Positions 48,715-58,719 of a stretch of 64,000 nt of DNA are shown here, piece by piece. Numbering within the stretch: position 1 is the first letter of the stretch; the number at the start of each line of letters is the position of its first letter. The notes below the pieces were generated by a model, which saw only the letters and a list, made by a program, of their open reading frames with translations, made no database searches and was not told where the DNA came from. The stretch covers positions 4,484,556 through 4,548,555 of the forward strand of contig NW_009799100.1 of NCBI RefSeq assembly GCF_000213175.1, in the 5' to 3' direction. Origin of the DNA: Neurospora tetrasperma FGSC 2508 (lineage: Eukaryota; Ascomycota; Sordariomycetes; Sordariales; Sordariaceae). The position numbers were made by a program, and so were the translations under genes.

Positions 48715-49324
48715 GAATATTGACAAAGAAGTGTAACCTCGCCCGTACATGCACGGACTACATTTCTGGAAGAAGGGTAAAACCCCAAAAGTTGTTCGAT
48801 GTTGAAAATTCTCATAACAGTTATCAGTCGTTGATCGGAACTGCGGCATTGGTCGTCCGCAGTGGAGGAAATTATTTGCATCGAAAGCATGAAGAACTTT
48901 GTCATACAGGTAATCATGTGCCTCACAAGCACCAAAAAAGGGAAGGATTTGGAGGATTAGCAACAGAATGCGCGAAGGTGTCAAAAAAAAAGAATGAGAG
49001 TTCAAATATCATCGTTCAGGCTTCCTTTACCTTATCGTCCATAATAGGTAACTTACCTTATCGATAATGTATCGTTAAAGCGATTCATGACGTAGGGTTG
49101 TCGCAACGGTCGTGTTTTAGCGTGTTTGTCCGTCCTTGTAGGGCATTTTAGTGAATGCTTCAGTGGTCTAGAACCTAACTCATCAGATGCCTGCGAGGTT
49201 TTGCACGTTACATTGTCCCATCACAATGCCGTCACCTCGGTGTCCTGCTCACCACCACATATTCCTCTTCTCAGCAGCTTGACAGACTCGCTTAGGCAAG
49301 CCGCTACCAATAAGGTATGTCACC
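48715..49324. other. intergenic between the membrane-protein gene and the phosphopantetheinyl transferase gene
   Basis: No gene seen. Near 49040-49080 an AT-rich stretch holds repeated TATCGT/TATCGAT-like words (TTACCTTATCG twice within 30 bases). A minus-strand frame (48454-49005) overlaps the previous gene and has no domain. Confidence 0.45.
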
Positions 49325-49985
49325 ATGGCATCTCGACTCATCCGCTTTCCATGGCCCATGAATGTTGGGACCGATATCTGCCAGGTGTCGCGGATCCAGA
49401 CCATCTTGTCTTGCCCTACTGGCCGCGGTCGACATTTTGTTCGCAGGATCCTGTGTGAGGAAGAGTTGAGGCGGCCTAGCTCCAAACTCAAGTCATACTT
49501 GCGTGCTGTGCTAAAGTTTGCAAAGGAGCATGACACGCTTAAGCAGCAGGGTAAGGAGACCGAGGGGTTTGGTCATGGTCATAAACGGCTAGAACAAAAG
49601 TGGAAGGGTCATGGTGTGGATTTGGGAGAGGTAGCTGCTTTTATGGCTGGGAGGTAAGTAATCTAGGCTTTCGTTCTCTATCTCAGAGACAGACTAGGGG
49701 TAGCCAACACTTTTTGACCTTTTGGCCTATAGGTTCGCAGCAAAAGAAGCAGCTATCAAAGCCCATCCGCATCGTCACTTGACCTTTCACGACATCATCG
49801 TCGCCAAGGCAGCGGAACTGAACCAGATTGAGAGGGAACTAGCCGCCTCCTCCTCCTCCTCCTCCTCCTCCTCTTCTTCTTCTTCTTCTAAAACCTTCAC
49901 CGGCTCAACAACCGGGCCCACCACCAAAGTAGATCCCAAGAACATCATGCCCGAGGACCGACTCTTTGACCAACAGCTCGACACC

Positions 49986-50062
<77 letters not shown>

Positions 50063-50675
50063 GCATCACCACGTCTTTGAAGGTTCCGCCCGTAGCCCAA
50101 CCACCCCCGTGGATACCCAAGACATCATGCCTGAGGATCGAGTCTTTGACTATAAGCTTGAAACCGACAAACCCAACGGGTCCGACAGAGCTCTTCGTCG
50201 TCGAAGCTTCACTGGCTCCCAAACTGGTCCTACTACGCCAGTCGACACCAAGGACATCATGCCGGAGGACATGGTATTTGATTACCACCTGGAAACAGAC
50301 AAGAGACCGTTTGAAGGGTCTACGACCGGTCCGACCACCCCCGTTGATACAAAAGATATCATGCCTGAGGATCGAATGTTTGATTATCACCTTGAGACAG
50401 ACAAGCCTGATACGACAACAGAGTCAAATGATAGCACGCTGGTGGGGAGGAGGGGGAGGACGACAACAGCACCGCAGGAAACACCTCCTGGTAGGGCGAG
50501 GTTGGGAAGTGGACCGCCTGTGGCTATTATCAGGGGGGTTAAGGGAGATACTGAAAACCATCAAGTGGCGCTGCTTAGTATTAGCCATGATGGCAATTAT
50601 GCTACAGCTACTTGTGTGGGGTTCGATGCTGCGAGTATGGTGAAGGGAGGGTTGGGGTGGATGGTTTCGAGGTGA
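49325..50675 (+). CDS. AcpS-type 4'-phosphopantetheinyl transferase with four 30-residue repeats
   Basis: Transfers the 4'-phosphopantetheine arm of CoA onto an acyl carrier protein; single-domain AcpS-type enzymes in fungi commonly serve the mitochondrial carrier protein (Ppt2 role). Exons 49325-49653 and 49733-50675 (1272 nt, 423 aa), one 79-nt GT-AG intron. The first signature is NVGTDICQV (14-22), whose Asp is the metal ligand. The second is FAAKEAAIK (111-119), whose Glu is the other key residue. Between the catalytic half and the final strand segment (VAIIRGVKGDTENHQVALL, then ATATCVGF) lies an insert of about 200 residues. It has 14 Ser, then a 30-residue unit four times (165-194, 225-254, 269-298, 303-332), with 25 Asn after the first. 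Each unit contains GPTTPVDTKDIMPEDRxFDY or a close variant. A plain AcpS is about 120-180 aa, so this one is more than doubled by the insert. No mitochondrial presequence is obvious. Confidence 0.85.
49848..49889. repeat. TCC/TCT trinucleotide repeat coding for 14 Ser
   Basis: Fourteen serine codons, first about eight TCC and then about six TCT, inside the phosphopantetheinyl transferase gene just before repeat unit 1. The two-block codon structure suggests expansion of two neighbouring microsatellites. Confidence 0.9.
49896..50399 (+). repeat. four copies of a 90-bp coding repeat
   Basis: Units at 49896-49985, 50076-50165, 50208-50297 and 50310-50399, each coding 30 residues that start F(T/E)GS and contain IMPED and FDY/FDQ. 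Units 3 and 4 are the most alike at protein level; unit 1 is the most diverged. Spacers are an Asn tract plus KHHHV, a 14-codon basic spacer, and a 4-codon spacer. Nucleotide differences are mostly at third positions, so the protein sequence appears to be conserved between units. Confidence 0.9.
49986..50060. repeat. pure (AAC)25 microsatellite coding for 25 Asn
   Basis: Seventy-five bases of uninterrupted AAC, in frame, coding asparagine within the phosphopantetheinyl transferase gene between repeat units 1 and 2. The absence of any interruption suggests recent expansion and likely length variation between strains. Confidence 0.95.
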
Positions 50676-50941
50676 GGTGAGTGACGGTCAGATGAACTGT
50701 GCCGTGTCCGATCATTCCACCTCCCCGTCAAAGGAATTGGGAGGAATGAAAGGTGGGTTGTATTACTACTATATATCAGGTTGGTGGCATACAACAAAAA
50801 GTCAAAGAGCTTGTTCGTCATTTGACGCTGTCGTGAAAATTCTACCTAGTCTGTAGATACATAGCCTGTATGTGTGGCACCAAGTGGAGAGAGAGTATGC
50901 GATACTTGTGGATTACAACGGCGTCACATTTACCATCGGTG
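50676..50941. other. short spacer between the phosphopantetheinyl transferase gene and tRNA-Val
   Basis: Probable 3' UTR and the 5' flank of the tRNA gene. Nothing further is seen. Confidence 0.5.
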
Positions 50942-51014
50942 GCTCGAATAGTGTAGTGGTTATCACGTTTGCCTCACACGCAAAAGGTCCCAGGTTCGAA
51001 ACCTGGTTCGAGCA
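50942..51014 (+). tRNA. tRNA-Val (anticodon CAC), no intron
   Basis: The acceptor stem GCTCGAA pairs with TTCGAGC, followed by discriminator A. The D-arm GTGTAGTGGTTATCAC, the anticodon stem TTTGC/GCAAA with loop CTCACAC (anticodon CAC, reads GTG) and the T-arm CCAGGTTCGAAACCTGG are all intact. Length 73 nt. A T-rich run follows at about 51017-51080. Confidence 0.95.
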
Positions 51015-51482
51015 TCGCTTTTTGTCTTGATGAGGACATTGACGGTTTTGCTGTCTTCCTTTTTTAGGTTTTTTTTTTTGTTCGTTTGCTTGGGTTTCAT
51101 ACCTATCTACTGAGAGTTGCGTCGGATGGAAGAATCCGAACATAGATAACCAGATACAGATTGCTTTCTTCAAGTCAGGTTGTTCATAACGTTCCATGTG
51201 TGATTACGACGACTCAGCAAGTTCACAAAGTGCCTGAAGTGTTAGTGGGCAGCCGTGATAGTAGAGGATCAGTGTAAATTTGGATTGATTGAGGATCGGA
51301 CCCGTGCACTAAGTGCAAGACTAGAATAGCTGACAATGTCAATATGCTGTAGAACTGCTGATTGCTTTTCGTTCAAATCATTGGGTATCTTATCTATAAA
51401 CCTTCTTTCTGGTGTCGCTTCTTCAGCTGACCGGCTCTCTTGAGTTTCATCATGTTGAACAAATTCGTTCTGGCAGCACACA
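51015..51482. other. spacer between tRNA-Val and the cyclin-like gene 3' end
   Basis: T-rich after the tRNA, then probable 3' UTR of the minus-strand cyclin-like gene. No supported frame. Confidence 0.5.
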
Positions 51483-52618
51483 TCAGGAAGCACTGCCCTC
51501 AATCTCTGCCATCTTTTCATCCATCCTCCTAGCCATTTCCGCCTCCATATCAACCGGCTCTTCAGATCCAACACCAGTGTTCCCACCATCATCACCATTG
51601 CCAAGACTTATACCCCTCCTCCTTAGTTCACCCTCTATATCCCTCCGCGTAATCATACCGCCTCTTTTGCTACCACTTTCTGTCCCCGCCTTCATTCTCT
51701 CCACATCCTCTCTCATCTTCCGCCCCCAGCCATCCACGCTCCTCATGCCCACCACCAAGAACCCCAGCTCTTCCCGATCCACATCGAACACCTCCCACCA
51801 CTCGCACTCGGGCATCTTGGCGCCCACATCTTTAGCCGCGTTGTAAATAGCCGCGACGGCCAGCGCGTTCGGCTGGCTGGTCAGGTACAGCATCTGCGGC
51901 GACAGGAGCGCCGTGTTCAGGTACGCGAGCGTCCGTTTCGATATCGTGGACTTGGAGGTGTTGAGGAAATCGAGAGCTTGGAGGTATGTGATGGCCAAGG
52001 GGTGGGGGAGGGAGACGTGCGTGTCGAACGAGAGCGCGTAAAGGATGCGGGATTCGCAGCGGAGAAGACGTGTGTGGAAGGAGTTGTAGACGTGTTCGGG
52101 GAGGTAGTAGTCGTTTGGGATGTTGGTTGGTGGTGATGGTGGTGGTGGTGGTGGTTGTGAGTCGTCGGACGCAGGCGCGGATGATGGGTGGAAGAAGGTC
52201 GAGGATGGAGAGAGGAGGTAGTTGTATACGAGAGCGAGGTCGCGCGGGGAGCGGGGGTATGGGGATAGTTTGGCGATTAAGTAAACAGAGGCGGCTGAAA
52301 TGTCCTGGGAGGAGGGAAGATGTATTAGTGGTTGGTTCATGATGAGGCGACTTTGGGGGAAGAAGAGGAGGTGGGAGGAAGGCAAGGGCTTACGCTGAAT
52401 TCATGGGACATCATGGGTTCCACTAGCCAGTATCGCGCGAGGAGGACGTTCGCCTGGGCTGTAACAGATTGTGGGAGCTGGAGGAGCAGACCGGCTGCTT
52501 GGGTGAGGCATTGGGTTGAAAAGAAGATGGTGTCTTGCAGCTCTGTGGGAAGCGCGCCGAAGGAACGCCGTTGGTAGAGCTGTTCTGGCGTCGCCAGGGG
52601 ATTTACCATATGCGACAT
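51483..52618 (-). CDS. Cyclin-L-like protein (transcription/splicing CDK cyclin)
   Basis: Two exons, 52618-52394 and 52304-51483, joined over an 89-nt GT-AG intron (52305-52393); 348 aa. The N-terminal cyclin box starts near residue 20. It contains CLTQAAGLLLQLPQSVTAQANV and ARYWLVEPMMSHEFSDISAASVYLIAKLS, followed by a PRSPRDL segment. This order resembles cyclin L and related cyclins that partner CDK11/CDK12-type kinases in transcription and splicing. A proline-rich loop (QPPPPPPSPP, about 118-127) interrupts the helices. The second cyclin fold follows with HVSLPHPLAITYLQAL and CEWWEVFDV. The C-terminal 80 residues are charged and Gly-rich. The start is the ATG at 52618; an in-frame upstream extension is open but has no cyclin similarity. 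The partner kinase is not in the window. Confidence 0.82.
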
Positions 52619-53917
52619 GGTTGCTTTGTCGGCTGGAGATCGTCTTGAATTTGATTGAATGTAGTCGGTTTGTTTTTGTAGAAGATTGAGTAACTGGCGC
52701 AAGATGAAGCTGGAGGATAACGCGAGCTGCATTGAACAATGAATTGATGGCTGTCTTGACTCGGCAGGCTGCGCTCACGAAGCACTGTCTAGGGTTGGGG
52801 TTTTACGAGCATCACTTACACCATCAAACGAGTCTCGTGGAGTCATGTTTTACACGTTGGGTTTTCTGCCCTCCAGCAACAATACAGATCGTTGTACATC
52901 TAACGAACAGGAAGAATGGTGGTTTCATACACGTAAAGCGCTCTTTGAACTACAACGATCTATCATACTATTTTGTAAAGGTAAGCCTGGACTGCTTGAC
53001 GGATGAAGTGCCTGTTCAAGTACCTCAAAAGTACCTGCGCTGTGAGTACGGAGCTGTCACCAACAACACTAACAGACAGAAGACCCCACATCTACACAGG
53101 CAGGCAAGCGCTAGCAGGGTGCTGGCCGGATCGAGGATGCCGCGCTAATTGAATCACGAGGTGACGTGAAGTCGAGGTGGGGTTTCCGCCTTAACACGCG
53201 TGCTTATCAAATGTTTAGGGCACAGAAGGCGCGTTTGCCCCCCCTGCGAGTGATTCGGATTCTCAACTCGATTTGGACTGGAAGCAGCGCACATCCCCGC
53301 AATTCCACCCGTCGAAACCGAAACCCGCCCGGCCAATTCCATCCTGTGGGTTCGGTCTGTTGTCTTGTCTTTCTTCTGGCCCACTCAATCCAAGTAACTT
53401 TCCTGAGACATCTACGATTCGACATATGGCTGGATCGCGGTTTTTTCCCATTTAATCTCGAGTATTCTACACAGTCCCGTCCTTTCAAGATCGTTTAGAA
53501 TTGTCTACTTCGTTTGCCCACCCCACCATACCATCTTCGTAATAACTACTCGCAAGGGCTAGACACTTGCCTGACACTTCCTTCACCTGAACGTCAAATG
53601 ACGCGTCGCGTGTTACTACGCGACTCCGTTTTTTCGTATCCTCCATCATCACTGTGGTATTCCGTGCAATTGCGACTTTGACGGAGTGAACCCCCTACAA
53701 GTCGGCCCTCACAGAAGTGTGCTCTCATTGTCAAGTCAACCACTGGGGCAGACAGACTAACCAGGAAGATTTGAAAGGTATGCCCGTTCCATTCTTGATA
53801 TACACTATAGTCTCCCCCCCGACAACCAATAGGATCCTGCGGACGCAATCCTGTCTCATATTCCTGCCGCAAGCTAACTTGGCCTACGTACATACAGACT
53901 TTCGCCACAGGGAAACC
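52619..53917. other. divergent promoter region between the cyclin-like gene (-) and the large GTPase gene (+)
   Basis: Head-to-head intergenic stretch of about 1.3 kb. Frames at 52732-53148 (no ATG start) and 53154-53498 are unsupported. The reading frame of the large GTPase is open from about 53717, but the first good start context (AAACCATGG) is at 53918. Confidence 0.5.
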
Positions 53918-56900
53918 ATGGCTGCGGTGAAGGGCGAACCCCGCGATGACAGGGGCTTCAATGCACCGCCCGCGCCCACACATGACGACGAGCCTAGGAT
54001 TGACCTCCAGTGGCTCCAAGAACTCGTTAACGACAGCGAAAAGCGGTCGGTACATGTCCTCGAGAGGGCTGTCCGTGTCGGTGTCAAGGCTCTCGAGGGC
54101 CTCAAAGGTCCCCTCGAAGCCGCCAAAAATATCGAGGACACCACAGCCGCCCAGTGGCTCAAGATGATCAATGATGTTCAATCTCGCGCTAAACCGACCC
54201 GCACTATTGTTGGAGTCGTAGGCAACACAGGAGCCGGAAAGTCGAGTGTCATCAGTGCCGTCCTTGATGAGGAGCGTCTCCTGGCAACTAACTGCATGAG
54301 AGCTTGCACGGCATCTCCCACAGAGATCTCTTACAACCACTCAAAGGATCCCAATGAACTCTACCGTGCCGAAGTCGAGTTCATCACATCGGCCGAGTGG
54401 CTAAAAGAGTTGCAAGAGCTCTACAGCGATCTCCTTGATGGAAGTGGTGAGGTTTCGCGCGAGAGTTCCAACGAAGATAGCGAGGCCGGTATTGCCTATG
54501 CCAAGATCAAAGCTGTCTACCCCCGCCTCGTCAAGGACACCATGCCGAAGCATAACCCTGTGGAGCTTGTAAACCAGCCATCAGTTCGCGCTGTGTTAGG
54601 CACGACAAGGAAGCTTCAAGCCACTACAGCTAGCAGTCTCTACCGCCAACTGCAGACCTACGTCGACAGTAAGGAGAAGAACACAGACAAGTCGATTGAG
54701 TACTGGCCTCTTATCAAGGTTGTTCGCATATACACCAAGGCCTCTGTCCTATCCACAGGAGTGTGCCTCGTCGATCTTCCCGGTGTCCAGGATTCGAACG
54801 CCGCAAGAGCCGCCGTTGCTGCAAACTACATGAAGGCATGTACCGGTCTTTGGATTGTGGCACCCATCACCCGCGCTGTGGATGACAAGACGGCAAAGTC
54901 TCTGCTTGGCGATACCTTCAAGCGCCAGCTGAAATATGATGGCGCATATTCAGCTGTGACTTTCATTTGCTCAAAGACCGATGATATCTCGGTCACTGAG
55001 GCAGTGGAGAGTCTCAATCTTGAAGAACGTGTCTCTCAACACGAGACACAGATTCGAAGCAAAGAAGACGAGATCAAGAAGCTCAAGAAGAAGCTCGGTG
55101 ATCTCAAAGATCAGGAAGCGGCGTGTGACGAGATCCGCGACCATCTTGACGAAGAAATGGAAAAGTGGGATGTGCTACTTGACAAACTGGACAAGGGAGA
55201 GCAGGTCTACGATCCGTCTGAAGCCCAGCAGGCCAAGAAACGAAAGCGTCATGGCGGATCACGGAGAAGCCGCAAACGACGTAACAACGATCCTATTGAT
55301 AGTGATAGCGGTAGCGGTAGCGACAGCGGCAGCGACGGAGACGGAGATGACTCGGATGCCGAAATGTCCGACTCAAGCAATAAGGAAAACTCTAACCCCA
55401 AAGTTGGCGAAGAGAAAAAACTATTAACGAAAGAGGATATTGAAAATAAGATTTCTTCTTTGAGAGAAGAAAAAAAGAAGATTCGCGCGGGTATTAGGGA
55501 TCTCAAAGACCAGGCAAAGGAAACCCGGACGGCTATCAAGGAGATCGAGTCCGAAAAGAAGAACTTGGAGTCGGAGGTCAAGGCTATCTGCATCCAAGGA
55601 AGAAACGAATATTCCCGGACGGCCATCAAAAAGGACTTTGCCATGGGAATCAAAGAGTTGGACCAAGAAACCGCGATCGAAGAGGACGAGGAGAACTTTA
55701 ACCCAGATGTCGATTTAAGGGACTATGATAAAGTTGCTGAGACTCTTCCAGTTTTCTGTGTCAGTAGTCGTGCTTTCCAGAAGCTGAGTGGGAGGCTGGT
55801 GAGGGACAAGTTTAATAGCGCTGGGTTCCGGTCACTCGAGGAAACTGAGATTCCTCAACTTCAGGCCCATGCGCAAAAACTTACAGAAAATGGTCGGGCT
55901 GCTAGCTGCAGACGCTTCCTTGCTGACCTTTCCCAACTTCTCAACTCGCTGAGCATGTGGGCGACCAATGACGGCACACGCTCAAATCTGACCGACAGCG
56001 AGAAGCGAGCGGAGGAGAACCACTTGCGCAAGCGGATCGACCAAATGGAGCAGATAAGTCACTGGCCCATCCCCGGCCGCGGTGCTAGTCAACTGCTAAC
56101 ATCTTGTAGGAACTGGATGACGTGGTAAAGGAGACTATGAACAACCTCAAAGAGGCGCTTGCGGAAAACATCTATGAAATCTTTGAGAAGTATTTGCCTG
56201 TCGCAGCAGACAGGGCCTTGCCCACCGCCACGGGTTGGGGCGCACACAGAGATGCAGGTGGGTTGCTCTGGTCAACGTACAGAGCCACCTGTCGCCGGAG
56301 CGGTGTGTTTTCTGGTGCTTCGGGTCTTCGAGACTTTAATGCAGAGCTCATTGAACCCATTCATACGCCATTGAGTACTACTTGGGAGCGAACCTTCCAG
56401 CGCCGTCTTCCCAGCGTCCTGACGAACTTCGCCAAGTCCACCAAGCTGCTGCTCGAGACCTTCCACAGAGAGGCAACAATTCGAACTCAACAACGCGCAA
56501 ATAATTACCACGGGATCAACATGTTGTATCAGCAACTCCAAGCCCATTGCCAGAAGATCTCTGAACTACCCGATGCACTGAATGCCATCGTTCAAGAACA
56601 ACAGCGTGATGCGAATCGTAGCTTCGCGCCTACTATTCAGACCCAGATGGAGAGGACGTATCAGGCCTGTGCTGAGGAAAGAGGTACGTGGCTAACCGGG
56701 ACCTTTGAAAAACAATCACTTTTCGGGCAACTTTGCTAATCACTTTCATTTTTTCACAGGCTCGGGATGCTTTAGGCGAATGAAGGACATAATGGAAGCG
56801 CATGTTGGAACCCACCGTATGTCAATATTCCAGGCTGCCACCCGCGTTGTACAGGATCAGCTTGGTGTCATGTGCAGGGAGCTCAAGAAACGGCTTCAAG

Positions 56901-57835
56901 ATGAGGCTGACGATCTCCACGACATACTGCGAAGACATTATCTTTCGGCACTGGTTGGGAGTGAGGTCGCGAATCGTAAGGGGCTACCCCGGGTAGAGCG
57001 AACATTGCGAGCAGAGATGGTGCCGTATTTACAAAAAACCGATCCTTTGTTCGCGCCCGTCGTCAAGGGCGAGCCTGAAGAGCCTGAGAAGGTCGAAGAA
57101 CCGGAGGAGCCGAAGCAGGAGAGGGCTGCTAGCGAGGGCCTTTTTGTCCCTCCGGACGCCGCGGCTAACGAAGCTGCCGATGATCATGACACGACCATGG
57201 TGGATGCATCGATTGTGGACACTTCGGTGGTTGATGCATCAATGGTAGATGCCCCTCCGCCATCTTCGGGACCAACTGCAACCTCTTCCATCAAGGCTGA
57301 GCCCGTCGAGCCGGCCCCTTTGCTGAGCAGTAACCAAGCTTCGGTTCCCTCAATCAAGAATGAACACGCCGCGCCAGTTCAACCAGCTGTTGAACCCTCT
57401 CGAGCCCCTAGCGTTGCTGCTCCTGAAGCTGCTGCCCGGCCTGAGCCTCTTCAAGCTGGCACAGCTGCTTCTGAGGTAGTCCAGGCCGTCGGTGTTGTTC
57501 ATGAGCGCGCTCGGGCTGCTACTGCTGGCCCCGACGCCGTTGGAACTGCTATTGCTGTTCCTCAGCCCCTGCGAGCTGCTACTACTGATCCTGATCCGAT
57601 CTCTAACATCAAGCGGGAGCCACAGGGTGATCACAACCTGCTCGCAAGCTTCTGCAGTGAGCGCAATCCAACCTCGGACGACGAGGAAGAGTTTTCTACC
57701 GCGACAGAGGGCGAGGATGACGAGGACGATGAAGATGAAGATGATGATAATGCTGAATCGTCATCAGATGAGGACAGCTCCCGGGCCCCAAGTGTCGAGA
57801 TGGACCTTGTGAAGCCAGAGCCAACCGATCATTGA
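53918..57835 (+). CDS. Large nuclear-type dynamin-superfamily GTPase (SLIP-GC-like) with coiled coil and SUMO-type motifs
   Basis: Exons 53918-56053, 56110-56683, 56760-57835 (3786 nt, 1261 aa). G1 GNTGAGKSS is at 102-110, G3 DLPGVQDSN at 286-294 and G4 SKTD at 352-355. A highly charged coiled coil (about 365-430) follows, then a bipartite-looking basic NLS (KKRKR...RRSRKRR, about 440-455) and an acidic Ser/Asp stretch (461-485). A second coiled coil runs at about 495-555. The C-terminal third is helical, then disordered and Ala/Pro/Glu-rich, ending in an acidic Ser-rich block. Layout and motif spelling resemble the nuclear GTPase SLIP-GC group, dynamin-superfamily proteins of largely unknown function that are expanded in filamentous fungi. 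Intron 2 (56684-56759) is GT-AG. Intron 1 (56054-56109) begins with ATAAGT instead of GTAAGT. Without splicing the frame stops at 56128, leaving 736 residues. The start is the first ATG in strong context. Confidence 0.85.
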
Positions 57836-58646
57836 GTGGCTCAGTCATTTCGTGGGTTGCTTGTCAATTGTTTATAATACGGCGTACATTATGGATGTTC
57901 TTCGGTCTAGGAGTTATTGGTGATTAGGAAAAAGATGGACTAGGTCATTAAGGACGTGATGTCACCATTGGGCGTTACTGGCGTCCTCGGATATGGCAGG
58001 AAAAGATGGCGGTCTTTTGGTGGTTCATGTATGGGTCGAGACGGTCATGATTCATGTATATGCAGGGTGTCGGATTCATTTCCTGAGCACAATTGTGCCA
58101 TTTGTGTGTTATGGTCATATTGGAATGCTGTCCGGATTCGTCACTTCCGAGACTTGTTGCTATATACATGAAAGCCAGCTGGAGAAGTAGGTGAACAGAC
58201 TGGTTCATGAGGGGACATATATGTCTCCCAGCACGCCTCGCCTGCACAAAAGTTATGTACAGTATTATGGAGAAGGATGATAGATTCTGGTCAGTGTACC
58301 ACAGGTAATTGGAAGAAATACTGTTTCTAATGAACGTCCATCCTCAATAAGTCTATGTAATGTGGTGATGACTTGGCGGTACGGCTTACTTCCTGTGCAA
58401 GAAAATAAATGATAAACGACGATGGTACCATGAAGACTGAAGCGAGATGCCGACCCGCTACCTTCCTTGCGACTATAAGTACCAATGAGGAGAACACACT
58501 TTACGAGGTTTAAAAGAGACAAAGAAAAAGAAAAAAAAGGAAAAGTGGAAAGGGAACTTAAAAAGAGATCGCTTCATGAAATTCAAAAGAGATATTATTT
58601 GCAAAAAAAGATGATGTTGTCCTTTTACCAGGAACATCGGGAATTG
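57836..58646. other. intergenic between the large GTPase gene and tRNA-Lys
   Basis: Probable 3' UTR followed by unassigned sequence. The A-rich stretch just left of the tRNA (58516-58545) is T-rich on the tRNA strand and may serve polymerase III termination. No supported frame. Confidence 0.5.
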
Positions 58647-58719
58647 AGCCCGACGTGGGGGTCGAACCCACAACCTTGAGATTAAGAGTCTCACGCTCTA
58701 CCGATTGAGCTAGCCGGGC
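58647..58719 (-). tRNA. tRNA-Lys (anticodon CUU), no intron
   Basis: On the minus strand the acceptor GCCCGGC pairs with GTCGGGC. The D-arm contains GCTCAATCGGTAGAGC. The anticodon stem GAGAC/GTCTC-type pairing is formed by TGAGA/TCTCA around CTCTTAA (anticodon CTT, reads AAG). The T-arm is GTGGGTTCGACCCCCAC. Length 73 nt. Confidence 0.93.

Noticed and set aside
49325-50675. Idea that the phosphopantetheinyl transferase marks a secondary-metabolite cluster
   Set aside because: It is of the small AcpS type, and no polyketide or non-ribosomal synthetase, transporter or tailoring enzyme lies in the window.
52732-53148. 138-codon plus-strand frame in the divergent promoter region
   Set aside because: No ATG at its start and no family resemblance; lies between two divergently transcribed genes.
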